This document shows, in pieces, positions 34,056 through 46,315 of a stretch of DNA of 64,000 nucleotides; the stretch's first letter is position 1; every line of letters begins with the position of its first letter. The stretch spans positions 7,037,860 through 7,101,859 of the forward strand of contig OX387604.1 in assembly GCA_947568835.1 (NCBI GenBank), in the 5' to 3' direction. This DNA comes from Protonemura montana (lineage: Eukaryota; Arthropoda; Insecta; Plecoptera; Nemouridae). Under the pieces are notes generated by a model, which had not been told where the DNA came from, ran no database searches, and saw only the letters and a list, made by a program, of their open reading frames with translations. A program made the translations under genes and the position numbers.

Positions 34056-34306
34056 TTTATTGACTTAAAGCAGCAGCAAGTTCATTTGATAAACACTGAA
34101 TTTGCCATCGGGCCCAGTGGTTTTGCAAAGTATTTGCATCTGCCATTTGGTAACTTGGCATCTGGAAGTTACGACTTTAGAGGATCGAATTCTCTGCATC
34201 TTGGATGGTTTTTGCTGAGACCAAGAGAGGCTCTTCTTATCCGAGCCCAAAAACATACTTTGGAATCTGGTACGTGAACGATGGAATGGACATTATCACA
34301 GACATC
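34056..34306 (-). other. Possible terminal exon with poly(A) signal, minus strand
   Basis: On the minus strand an acceptor (CGTTTTCAG) at 34307 precedes an open stretch ending in stops, and AATAAA lies at 34061-34056. Joined to the phase-2 donor of sphingomyelinase exon 11 (36389) it would give a 23-residue tail in place of the normal last exon. In phase 0 it reads 45 codons of no recognised family. Another minus AATAAA at 34378-34373 could serve the main sphingomyelinase transcript. Kept as a weak candidate. Confidence 0.25.
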
Positions 34307-35223
34307 CTGAAAACGAAACCAATGTTACATTAATTATATTTGGGTCATGGTTTATGTAAATTAAGTGACATCTTTATTCAAGTAAAGCCATTCCACTTAC
34401 CAACCACCAAGAGTCAGTCATTTACCACCGAAAGTCCACCACCTAGCAAAACTTAAGTCAATCGCAATAGGGCTTTTGATAAGTGGGATAGATAAGTCAT
34501 ACGAGATAAAGTTAAAATGGTTCAGCCATTCTGACACAAAAAAAAAATCTGCGGAGATGCAAAAGTGGCCAATTTGCTTGCAAATTCTTTACTGACACAT
34601 TTACCTATTTACTAGGCTTTAATGTAATTAGCAGATTCTACCTTTTTATGTTACAATGGCATGTTTGCAGCACTAATGTATTATGTGAATTCCTAGGCAT
34701 GAGTATTATTGTAATATAGGTATCTATGCTATACTAGTATGCACGCTTCACAACATTTTCATTTTAGCATAACATGCTATGCTATTCTATGCTATACCAT
34801 TCAAATCCATAAGTTAATGTATATTACTGGAGAGAAGCTTCTTTACCTTGTAGAACAAGAGATCATCACTCACCGTACTTTACCCAAACAACAAGCAGTT
34901 CATGCACTTGTGCACACTACCATTCTCCTGATTCAAAACACTAACTGAAAATGCATTACCTAGTCCATTGATGGAACAATTATATTCATATTGTTAGTGG
35001 AACCTGACGAAATGTTAGCCCCGGAAAAGGTTAATTATTGTAGTGAACAGACGTTTCCTAGAAGACAGAATACCAAAAAATGTTTTGTTTGATGGAGATA
35101 GTTCAGTTGTATACACAAGGAACTGTTGAGCAGATACCTAATTAATAAAGGTTAAATAAGTAACAGGAGCCAGAAAAGTAAATAGCAAATCATTTGTATT
35201 GACTGAGCGTTAGTAGGCGCATG

Positions 35224-38200
35224 CTATAAAAGCCAACAGAGGCCAGGAATGGCCGAGACATACGAGAGAGCCAGCCCATTGTAGATCCATGCCCGCCATC
35301 CTGTACGTGTGGTCGCATCTACGCGTGACTCGAGTTCTTGGCACAAGGCCTTGCGGTCATGCGATCGGCCTGAGCGGAGGTCGCAAATCATGCGCTTTTT
35401 GCACTCTGAATCACACTGTGGTCGTACGGGCGAATTTTTCCAGTAGTTCCTGCAAGCACAAAAAAGTGGTATCATTTATTTTGTTTAATCTTTATCATAT
35501 CGATGGTTTGCATAGTTAAAAATCATGTCAACACAAGCAAAAGTTTGTTGATTATTTCAATATTTGTGTATGCTCAAAATTAAATGAGCCAATACCTGCT
35601 AGTATAGCAAAGCTGTACCGTGATTAATTTATATTATTATTTGTGGTGTTTAACGCACTGTTTTGACATCTGGCCATGCGGCACTGGTCTAATGGCGTCG
35701 GTGAATGAGTGGATGATGATGAGAATGATGATGAACCTAACCTAGCCTAGAAGGGAGGGGGGGATTCCTGGTACCGGCACGTAGCCTACTCCTGTCAAAG
35801 AGCACCAAGGGGACCACCGGCTTAACGTCCCTTACCAAGTACGGTACAACGCGAACAACAGGATTCCTCCACAAATCCATGCTGTCGAGAGGTTGATAAG
35901 CAAGACAAGTGAAGTTGCTGTACTAACTTTCATCCCTCCAACCTCTCTCCCGAACAGAACTAGTCATGTGTGATTAATTTATAATACAATATATATATAT
36001 ATAGGTATATTTTTTTGTTCCAAGTCATGTTTTGAATATCTATATTGCTTTTACTTATATCTAATTATTAGTTTTATTACCACTATCTGAGATTTGACCT
36101 GGTCGATAGTAAATATTTTAATGAAAGTAATCCTAAAAATAGTATACCAAGGTCAGAGAATAATTATTTTGTTTGATATAAAAAGAATCATAACCACACT
36201 CAGTATGTTTCAACAATTCCAGATTATAGCAACTTACAGAAATTAATGTAGGATATTTGCAAACTTAAAATTTTTGATACGAGACATTTTTATTAGACTA
36301 ACCTTGCTAGGAAACTTTGTCAACCAGATTGTATACACTTTTTCTTGTTGAACACAAATAAAAAAAAAGCCAGAAAACATCTACTTACTTGTAATACAAG
36401 TCGAACAGAGCTGTATCCGTTGGTAACTTGTTCATGAATTCGTCCCAGTCTTGTGGTAGCAGGGAAGACATTTGGTAAGCAGACCGTGTGCTGTACAGCT
36501 TGTACCAGATTGGGTAGTCGTAAAGGTTCGCCTCCTTTAGGTTCATCACCCACGTCTCATGGTCCACTACCATCTGTGAATCAAGACCATCTGGTAACCA
36601 AGTGTAACATTGTAATGGTAGTTACCTCTCTCTGGAGTAAGTGTGATCAAAGAAAACATCAGAGAAATAATTCAGAAATATAACGTCGGGAAAATGAATG
36701 CAATTATTTAGCATCGATCTAACTTGACTGGTAAGTTTTTTTTTATATTTAACTTATAAAAAAAAATTCCAGTAGCAATTAAAAGACAACCTTGGCCTAT
36801 TGGTGGTCGTGGAAAATCACAGGAAACCTGGATCAGTCACGGGAAAGAACTTGTAACGACTAGAATATAAGGTGTATGCACTCTCGTTACATCACCAAGA
36901 TTGATAGCTGATAAGTGTTTGTAGAAGGCTTGGTGGCTCACCCTGGTGGATTGGTCATGATCGCCGTCAACGTAGTAGATGCGGTAACCAGGATTTAGGT
37001 CATAGTACGGCGTGACCGACGGTCCAATGTAAGCGATACTTGTAGCACGACCAAGATCCACTTCGTCGTAGAAAAGCTCGAACTCGTCAAAGTGAGTGTG
37101 TCCAAAGAATTGGGCTGTGATAGTTCCTTCGTACCTGTGATATCAATGACGTTGACATTAGCAACCAATACTTGCTGACTGACAATTTTTTTAAATTGTA
37201 ATTGGTGGAACATTTTAACATCTACCCTCTCAAAAAAGTTAAGTATTTGTAAAATTACATGTATACAACTTGTCCAATATTGAACTGGAGTTACTCAAGC
37301 TAGAATAGAAGTAGATGCAGTATAGCTCTAGGAGCTTCACTGGAAGCGTGACAGTATTCACATACTAGTGTAACTTTTCAAATTTATTATATGTTACTAG
37401 TAGACCCACCCCCTGTGTTGCAGCTGCCATGTGTAAGGTGACAGATAAGAGTGATGTGATTAAATTGAGAAATCAAGTAATTTGAAACGGTCAGACGCCC
37501 TTTCCAAAGCCTCCAATAATGGGACCGCAACCAATTGAGAATACTAAGAAAAATGCCCTTTAAATCTCAATTTCAATTCAATTTCAATTTCAAAAGGCTG
37601 GCAAAAAGATCTTTTCTTAGGAACTGAAATTTCTTAAATCGCAGCGGGTATGCAGCAGGTTCATTTCACCATCAAATTCGTAGCGTAACGGAAATTCAGA
37701 GCTCAAGACAGAAATAAAATTGAGATTTCTGTTGCTACGCTACAAATTCGATGGTGAAAAATGCATTGTTGCCTGACATTTTCAGTTGATTTTTTTGTCA
37801 AGTTTCAACATTTCACCATCAAAACCTGATCGAATCGCCGTGAAAATGAGACAGCGCAACGTGAGCCCAAATAACTAACCGATCTAGCCCAAGAGCGCAC
37901 GTTTTCGACCAAATTTCACGATTTCTATAAAGATTTAGTGCAATGAGACATCCCAGCCAGCCAGCCAGATACAAACTAGTTCGCCGCTTAACAACGGATT
38001 AAGGCTTTTATATAAGGTCAATAATAACAAACACTAATTTCCTCTGAAAAAAGTCATGGCCTATTTCACTCTAATGGTTTTAGTTAATAGTTACTAGTTA
38101 CTGATTTATAGTCACTAGGTAGTGGCTATTGTGTTTTTTCCTCAGATTGATCAATAAAGCATTCTTCATTTCTCTATATGTTTATTGATGAAAATCTTTT

Positions 38201-41200
38201 CCAATCATTAAAAGGTTGTAAAACAGAGGCAGTTACATCTAAGTGGATTGCAAATATACCTCAGGTATGATAAGTAAAAAAATGCTGGGCTTTCAATCTT
38301 TTTGGTTTGCACTACAAACCTATTGATGATGCGGTAATAGTTGCGGCTCCAGACTTTGAGGCAGTCGTTACTACCGGGTGGAATGTGTCCAATGATGTGA
38401 ACTTTCTCGCCGTTAAATTCGGCACTCTGCAGTTCGTAGATGAACCACTGCAGCTCCTTGGCAGGGTCTGTGCTGTTCAAAAGCAGCCACCTGCAGGTAC
38501 AGACATGCAATTTAAGAACAACTGCAATCACAGAAAGCTATCGGACCACTACAGTGCTTGTTTAACACTCCAAAGCCCTCATCGTCAAATGGTGGTCTCT
38601 TTAATTGTATATTTCAAATACTTTAAACATGATTTTCAAACACTTGTAAAAAAATTAACTTTCTATTCTCGAGCGCTTATCCAATTACTGCCCATTTTAA
38701 AGGTAGTTGCAAAGCAAATCAAGTGTTTTCATGTCAATTTGAGTAAAGGAAATTAAAATATGCACTATACATGCGATTAAAACAGGGAAAACATGCCTAC
38801 ATAGTACCTTTAGGTACTACCTTTAGTACTACATCGTTTCAATCTGTAACCTCTCATTACCTTAAACCACGGGCAGTGAAACATCAATGTATTTGTAATA
38901 TCTCAGATGACACCAATTGCCTACTCACCAGTTCTTGTTGTTGCAGTAGTTCATGTTAAGCGAAAGCACGCGAAAGCCAGGCCGAACAAGTACACTATAA
39001 AACGCCCCTCGGCGGATTGTATGCGAGACAGCAGTCGGAAGCCACCGCCGCCACTGTGCATCCACCTCGTCGTAAAGCCACGCGATGCCAAAGTCGTTGT
39101 GCACAAACGGAGGAGGGAAGCTAGGGAATGAAAAATAACTTTGAAATTAAGTATCATCCATAATTAGGAATTCAATTTGTTATCTTATTCTGGCAGTATT
39201 CTGTGTTCTGCATGGTGCCATCTAAGAAGTATAGATCTACTTGTTAGAAAGAAAAATAATTGAATTGAATGGCTAGTTTCAAATGGCTAGTTTCAAATGA
39301 CTAGCCTGGCAGAAATCCTGGTCGAATAAAATATCTATCCAGGATTTGCAGCCAGTTGGGGTTGACAAATGGGGAATATTAGCACGTACCAAAATATACA
39401 TAATTGCAAAATGCTCTACATAAATCCCCGACAGCATTCTGTAAACACCGTCCTGGTATCATATTTGTATTAGGTTAAAGCACTTTTTTCAATGCTATAG
39501 ATTCTTTTGCTCTACACATCTAGAGCCTGTTGTAGGTACATAGGTTGGGGCCAAATGGTGTTTATGATCCGTTTCACATGATCATTTCTGCGCCCATGGA
39601 CACAAGTCATTCACTAAAACTTTGAAGACCCCTTAAAAAGGGCCAAAAAGCAAGTTAACCATGTCCAGGAGAGTTATTTTTACAAATTGTAACGGTAATT
39701 TAGAAAGGTACAACAAGTGTCCTAACGGCAATCTCAAAATGGTCTCTGCTGACAAGCGAACCTGATCTAGGCTGTAGTAGGATGAACCAATATTGTTCAG
39801 CAAGAAAGTGAGTGTCATGAAGATTTACCTGTTGACAGGAGCAGCTTCATGATTGCCGAGAGCAGGGAAGACTGGAATCCCGGGGAAGGTTTCACTCATC
39901 TGCGTCACCGTCTGCTTCAAAACCATCAGGTTCTCCTCGCGGGTCTGGTTCCAAACATCATGTGGAGGCAAGTCTCCGGTCCACACAATGTAGTCGATAT
40001 CCTGTGGCAAATTATCAGTAATATTCTACGTACACTTCGTCTTCTGCTCTTACAGTACAGTATGTTAATCATTTGGCAAAGAAGCAAATGCAAGAACTAT
40101 TTGGTACACAAAATATTTACAGAATTTTGGGGGAAATTACAATTTCTGCTAACATTTGTGACGTTCTGACTGATTAGCCACGCCGACTCAGCGCCGAGCA
40201 ATGTAATGCAGACATCAAGGGGCTACAATACTATGTGTGAATTGAGAGTTTTTAAACATTAACTAGGTTGATCCTATAGCAAAACTCTTTTTCCTTCCTC
40301 TCCTTTGCTAGGGTAGCACTGCTTCCCTTGCCTCATGCACGAAACTATTACTGATATGAACCTAACAGCCACTTTGCAAATCCAGAATCAAATAAAGTTT
40401 CTAACAGATAGCAAAATTAATTAACAAATTTGCACAACTCACAGGATGGGTAGTCGCGATGTGTTGCAACATGTTGTCGATGGTTCTCTTGGGCGTATCA
40501 CACTTGCGATAGTCTCCCCAACGGCCCGCTGCAGTCTGCGGACTGTTGGCTGGGCCATTGGTCAACCGGCAGCAAAGCGGCTCATTGCATTCCGCAGATG
40601 TACCCTCTTGGTAGTATGGGTCGTAGTGGGTGTCTGACAGATGTAGCACTTTGAATGTTGCACCGCCACTCTACAACATCAACACATTATGCGTATTACT
40701 TATTGAAATTACATTGCATATTACATGTACACATTACATATCACATACACATTAAATATAGGAGAAGACTTTGTCAGCTTAGTACTTTTTTGTACATTTA
40801 TTTTACCTCGGCTGAGTTAAACACATTTTAAAATTCATAAACGCTTTAACCACATAAACATTGTTACGTCTTATGTCAAACTGCAGAGTTAGATTTTTTT
40901 TCAATTACAACTCGAATTTAAGTATCTATACTTTATTAATTAATTTCAAACCCAGGACAATTACATAGTAACCACAATAGTAACTGTATAGGTTCCGTCA
41001 GTTGTCTAGCCTAGATAAACAGTAATATTTGCATAAGATGTAGATACATATTTTTGATGATTATAGTTAGGAAATGAGAGAATAGCTAAATAAATTGTAT
41101 ATGTGATTCCATGAGGGATTGGTCGTGGAGGATAGGTATTCACCTAAGGAGTAGAAGGGGTTTTGGATAAGGAAGTTTCGGAGGCTGGAGTCGAAGATTG

Positions 41201-43970
41201 AGCGTTTACTATTTGTGCTGGAAAGTGGTTGTTGGAAGTAAGATTCCTAGAATGTGTCAAACAATAAATGCAAATAGTCTTAAAGCCCAACAGGTAACCA
41301 ACAGGTGCTTGAGTTGCTTTTAATAACCATGATATTGTTCTTATATTAGCCATTGAAGTTTTTTCAGTTAATACCAGACTTTCATTCAAAGAAAAACGTT
41401 TACTCATTCTTGTTGCTGCAGTGCAAAATGGCCAGACAGAAACTCTATCTGACTATATCTGCAATAGCTTATTGTAATGAGATGAAATCTATTTATTTAC
41501 GTGAATCAAATTATGAAGTCTCTTATTTGGCTAAATTTCAGATCTTAACATACTAAATCATGGACCATTTTTGCAGCAATATCGGTTTGCATTCCATAAT
41601 TATTATTTATTGGCATGAAAATACGCAGAAACTTATAGCGTTGCTGAGAAATGTGAAGTGAATGTGAGTGCAAGCTGAGCTTAATCTCACCTTCGGAGCG
41701 AGAGGAGGTACGACCACAGGCTTGTTTACTGGTGGGAAGACTACATCCCACTCATGCGAAGGGTTGTACACGTCACCGCAGGCGTCGCCAATCACGAAAC
41801 TGCAAACTTCTTCCGGACCAAGCGTGATTCTCTTCAATACGTACACCACTTCTCCCTAAAGCACAATAAAATGGAGTGGTCTTGTCTTAAATGCAACAAT
41901 AGCTATATCTGTGGCATTCTCAATGCAACTACATTGGCTCTACATAGCTTTAAATTTACTACTTTGGTAGCATTGGCATGATTAGGAAGAGGTTACTACA
42001 GTGAATATGAATTTACCGTAGAATACACTAGGTTATTAAGCAATGACATATAATAAATAATAATACTACCATTATTACCATTTCGATATGTTTAACAATT
42101 TGCAACATTTCATGAAAAATATTAAGAAATTTCTGCTCTAAAGAAAGTGACAATGCATGCAATATCTGAAAATGTTGTGAAGAGAAATGCATTGAGTATA
42201 GGTTCGAAGAAACTAAGGTTTCACTGACTGATTTTTTTCTTCACTAGCATCAAAAAAGTCACCTATATATATATTTTTTAAATTTTTTAATTTGGGCTTT
42301 GTTTGTGCTTTACCAGGGTGAAGAAAAGCTCCAAAGAAAAGCATCAAGAAATTGTCAACCAAACTGGGATACAATCCCGGTAGCCCCCTAGATTTCCGGT
42401 TCTGTGCTCTACAAACTGAGCTACCCAAACAGTTTTACCCCGTCAGGTAAAATGAGGGACTGGCTTACATCCAGAAACACCAAAACGTACATTATCTTTG
42501 ATAAGGAAAAACCATTTTCCTTGTACTTCTGATTATACTCACCCCAAACAGCTCAGTGATTCCCTCGCAAACCCGTGGTGACTGGATTTTCAGACTTGCA
42601 CAAAACTGGTAAATTATTTTCTTGATGTCGTCTGTTGTTTTGCCATTCCTGATATAGTGTTGCAAAAGTCCGCAACCTGTAAATCAGAAAACATGTTATT
42701 CGCCTTTACGTAACATTCATGTTGAAAGGTGAAAATGGTAACATATCCTTGACGTAAGTTTGTTTGAGTGGATTTTTTATCCTCCTTTACACAACAGTTA
42801 TTAGGTATTCATGTTATTTGTTATATGTCATAGTGTAAGGAAAAATTTCATGGGAAAAAGTCACCGTAATGACAAAGAATGCAGGAAATTGAAGGTCAGG
42901 TAAGAAATGGTATGACTCACCGGCTTGACATGCAGTACAAGACACCTTAGAAGAGACACTCGTCTCGATCTCCTGAACCACGGATTTCAAGTCAAGCAGC
43001 GTCAAAGCCTTGTCAAATATCCGTGGCAAATGACGGCCTCCTTTTGCCCCGTCTTGAAAGTCCTCGTCCAAATCGTGCAGCAGTCGAGAGTAGTTGATCT
43101 GCAACAGGACAAATCTATACTTTACAACACTCTTTTATTGCTGTTCTTCATGTCCTTAGAATTGATTTTTTAATTCAAATTTATTAATGTCTAGGTTACA
43201 AATAATTCACGGCAGCAAAGACTGATACAAAATTAAGCCCTGTAGTTTTTTGGATGAACTAATGAAGTTTATCTATAAACTCACCCTAAGCATGTTGAAT
43301 TGCCGTTGAGTCTCATTCTCGAGCTGTTCGGCTGTTGGCGCTCGGGGTAAAATGTGTGCGTGATTGGCAGGAGTCAATACTGAACCATGGGATAGCGCTG
43401 AACCATTGATTAGTGCCGATGCATTGGTCAGCACTGATCCATTTGTCAGCACCGCATATTTGTATGCTTGCTGTGACACGTCCCAGTCATCCTCAAAGTC
43501 GATAGCTTTCACCGGGCCGCTTCTCGTGGGGTTACCTGGAAAAGCAGGAAATGAATATGTCAGCCTATGCTACGCTTGCTAAGAGTTTTTAACACAAGTT
43601 TTTTTGATGAAACTCAAATATTTTTTGACAGATTATCTTGCTACTGCTCTGGCAATATTAGGCATAGAATCCAGGCTTTGGAGAAAATCAATTAGAGATC
43701 AAGTTTTTTTTTTCATCTTTGGGAAGAAATAAACTTAGAGAGAAAACTGAAGCTCAGCTTCTGTTTAAGGCTATTGTTGTGAAACTAGTTCATAAAAGAT
43801 AATTTAATGGAAACTGATGTCTCGTGACGTGAACCTGAGATCGAAGAGAGTGCAGCAAGTGTCAAGAGGAGAAGCAGCAACGGCAGATGGGGGCCTCGTG
43901 GGGTTGATTTGTCGGTGCATGTTGATGATGTCCAAGGCAAAGTGGCGCAGCGGAGCAGACTTGACAGCAT
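35224..43970 (-). CDS. SMPD1-like: Acid sphingomyelinase (sphingomyelin phosphodiesterase)
   Basis: Twelve exons: 43970-43835, 43535-43285, 43098-42921, 42676-42543, 41855-41691, 40670-40443, 40001-39829, 39120-38929, 38490-38320, 37134-36942, 36573-36389, 35449-35224; 743 residues, all phases consistent. The enzyme cleaves sphingomyelin to ceramide and phosphocholine, in lysosomes or secreted. Order: signal peptide ([16 protein letters not shown]), a linker with repeated Asn-Gly-Ser/Asn-Ala-Ser sequons, a saposin B domain (about 178-270) with paired Cys, a Pro-rich linker, a metallophosphatase domain and a Cys-rich C-terminal domain. Metal-binding motifs are intact: SDTH (D301, H303), TGDLPPHD (D374), GNHE (N414, H415), HIIGHIPPG (H517, H521) and FFGHTH (H555, H557). 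The start at 43970 keeps the signal peptide in frame; an acceptor at 44021 suggests a 5' UTR intron. Probably functional. Confidence 0.93.
35638..35968 (-). mobile_element. 5S-rRNA-derived SINE, 5'-truncated
   Basis: The 3' end (TGGTGTTTAACGCACTG on the plus strand) and body match the other copies, including CCTAACCTAGCCTAG and GGAATTCCTCC-like blocks. The copy stops near GAACTAGTCATGTG, before the 5S-like head. It lies in intron 11 of the sphingomyelinase gene. Confidence 0.82.
37619..37795. repeat. Foldback (inverted-repeat) element in a sphingomyelinase intron
   Basis: About 40-bp imperfect arms (TTCACCATCAAATTCGTAGC at about 37665-37684; its complement ends at about 37757) enclose a short loop. 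Weaker complementarity continues outward on both sides. Placed in intron 9. Compatible with a foldback MITE; no target duplication was identified. Confidence 0.55.
42255..42432 (-). mobile_element. tRNA-derived SINE (or tRNA pseudogene with tail)
   Basis: On the minus strand a tRNA-like head at about 42430-42360 shows a box A (TAGCTCAGTTTGTAGAGC) and a T-arm-like box B region (CGGGATTGTATCCC). A non-tRNA body follows and an A/T-rich tail (AAATTTAAAAAATATATATA) near 42265. The tail and degenerate T arm argue for a SINE rather than a working tRNA. It sits in intron 4 of the sphingomyelinase gene. Confidence 0.65.
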
Positions 43971-44047
43971 AGTAGAGCGTGGAGCCAGCGACAGCGGGGC
44001 AGTTCCGGTCGGTCATCAGCCTGCAACCAAAAGATTTATTGATTGCT

Positions 44048-44425
44048 TAGTGGTGTTTAACGACGCACTTTTTTGACAATGAGCCTTGTGTCAATGGTCT
44101 TATGGTGTCAATAAATGAGTAGATGGTGATCAGGATATTGACGAACCTAACCTAGTCTAGAAGGGAGGAGGGGAAATTCGGTGCCCGCCTTAACGGCCCT
44201 TTCGAAGAACGGTACAACTCGAACAACATGATTCCTCCACAAATCCATGACATTGAAAGGTTAGTAAGCAAAGAAAATTAACTTGCTGTACTAACTTCGA
44301 TCCCTCCAGCCAATCTCCTAAACAGAACTGGTCGTGTGTACAATACCTGACACTCGGTGCAGTGTTGCTTAACGATGGTGATCTAATGAGTCGGTGTTTC
44401 CAACACGCTTAACCGTTCCGTATCG
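44048..44425 (-). mobile_element. 5S-rRNA-derived SINE
   Basis: Minus-strand copy starting with TGGTGTTTAACGACGCAC. It contains GAACCTAACCTAGTCTAG and ends near AACACGCTTAACCGTTCC, the complement of the SINE 5' end. The 5S-like head is diverged. It lies just upstream of the sphingomyelinase first coding exon and could sit in a 5' UTR intron or the promoter region. Confidence 0.82.
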
Positions 44426-45937
44426 TGCTGACAATTTAAGTATTACTTTTAATGTGATCAAGCTTTAAAAGCAGTGTTAGAGCCTGACACTGAACCTGAG
44501 CCCCTGATACCTGACGGGCGCGTCTAAGGTGTAAATAAAATCGAAAAATAATTAATAACCAGCAAACACATCCTATACACCTGGTCAGGGTCGCCCTTGT
44601 CAGGGGTTAAGCTTTTTTTTCTCCAAAATATGTCTGATATCTCATTAGTAAATGGCAAAATTTCTAGATATGCCGATGTGTGATAGAGGTAAGCCACTCC
44701 TGAACAAAATAAGTTAAAGAAAACACTTTGATATTCCTGTCGCAAATTCACGGCAGGCTTGAACAAACAAAAAAGAAACTAATAAAAAAAACGCCATCTT
44801 ACGTCTATGCAAAAGGATTTATCAATCGTCTTTTTTATCTGTCAATCTTGATAAAATTTCAAATCTACTCTTGCCGTAATTTTTGAGAAACTGTTTCTAA
44901 AAAATCCTCTTTAAGCTTTGTTGACTTCCTACTTAATTGTTTGAAATTTATGATACTTATAAAGAAATTTTAAAGCACACCGCACAATTTTGTCAGTACC
45001 CCGCGGCAACTGTTATAGTGTGGGACTGAAAATATTATCTCCGCCTGGCAAGTATTCTTTTCTTTCAAGTGTGTTGAACTCTTGTAATCGTTGTTGTTAG
45101 CTTTATCGAATATGGCATGACCTATTGGCGATCTGTCCCGACCCTTCCCCCGTCCCCTTCTTCAACCCCCTAAATTCGTTCCTGTGCCAAAAGCAATAAT
45201 CTTTAAAAAAAAAAATTACGTAAAAGTGTGTTAAAAGCATTTACTAGGGAATCATGATTTTCTAAACATTAGTGTTAATTTAGAATTTAAATTAATTCTT
45301 ATTTAATTTCCAAGACCTTCTGTGACCGACCTTCGAAATTAAAGATTAGTGTAGATGTTATACCATTGGCCATGACGCATTATCTAGCATTATAAGTGTG
45401 GGGCAATTATTATAATATACTGCAAGCATATAAGGTGATTAAGAGCCGATGACACCGCTGGTATCTATACCTACACTGTTCACATCGTCGAACAGACAAA
45501 CCTACTTCCGACTTCGTTGTTTTATTTAAACAGAAATTAGGACATTACAATCTTCCGTCGTAATACCCTAACTATAGACGCAAACAAGGTGAGCCCATGT
45601 TTACCAATTTGCCACACCATACAAAACATAAAAGCTGCGAAATCTTCAATCAGATTGGTTGGCCAAATGGCAGTATACAAATTGTCATCACGTACCAGAG
45701 ATGGTTCAACAGCGGCCGCTTTCTTTGGAATTGAATTGATCCTGTTCTTTTGAAATGATCGGAAATTGTATTCTACGCTTTCTTATTGATATGTGTGCTT
45801 ACTGCTTCTTGAGTAATCATTTGAAGAAAACCTTTCAACGAATGTGATGTTCAGAACTAATAGATGATTCCAGTCAAACTATATCGTGAATCGTTTGAGA
45901 AAATTAAACTAGGAAGATGTATGATAATTTCTTAGAC
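44426..45937. other. Intergenic, no feature seen
   Basis: About 1.5 kb of AT-rich sequence with no supported exon, RNA gene or repeat. Confidence 0.5.
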
Positions 45938-46315
45938 GACAGGTTTGACGTGTTGGAAACACCGGTACTCGTGAGATCGCTGAAGTTAAGCAACACTGTG
46001 CTAGGTCAGGCATCGGATGCGTGACCGAACTCATTGTCAATTCTGTTCGGGGGAGACGTCAGGAGAGCAACTCCACTCACCTTATTGATCAATCTCTCGA
46101 AAGCATGGATTTGTGGAAGAATCCATCTGTTTTTCGCGTTGTACCGTCTTTCGAAGAGAAGATAAGCCTGTGGCCGGCACCGGGTTTCCTCTCCTCCTTT
46201 CTAGGCTAGGTTAGGTTCGTCATCATCCGCTAATTCACTGACGCCATTATACCAGAACCACAGGGCCCGTTGTCAAAACAGTGCGTAATTTAAAACCCCA
46301 CTAATCAATCAATCA
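45938..46315 (+). mobile_element. 5S-rRNA-derived SINE
   Basis: The head reads GTTGGAAACACCGGTACTCG, then GAAGTTAAGCAACACTGTGC, matching the 5S internal promoter region. The body contains TTCTGTTCGGGGGAGAC and TAGGCTAGGTTAGG. The 3' end is an (ATCA)n tail (AATCAATCAATCAATCA). Slightly shorter than the 430-bp full-length copies. Confidence 0.87.

Noticed and set aside
41149-41248. Possible extra sphingomyelinase exon between exons 5 and 6 (acceptor ATTCTAG, donor TTAG|GTGAAT)
   Set aside because: Its inclusion would break the phase-0 join between exon 5 and exon 6, and the conserved protein needs no residues there.
43804-44016. Alternative minus frame starting [17 protein letters not shown] over sphingomyelinase exon 1
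   Set aside because: It runs to a stop without an in-phase donor. The overlapping frame from 43970 gives a signal peptide and joins exon 2 exactly.
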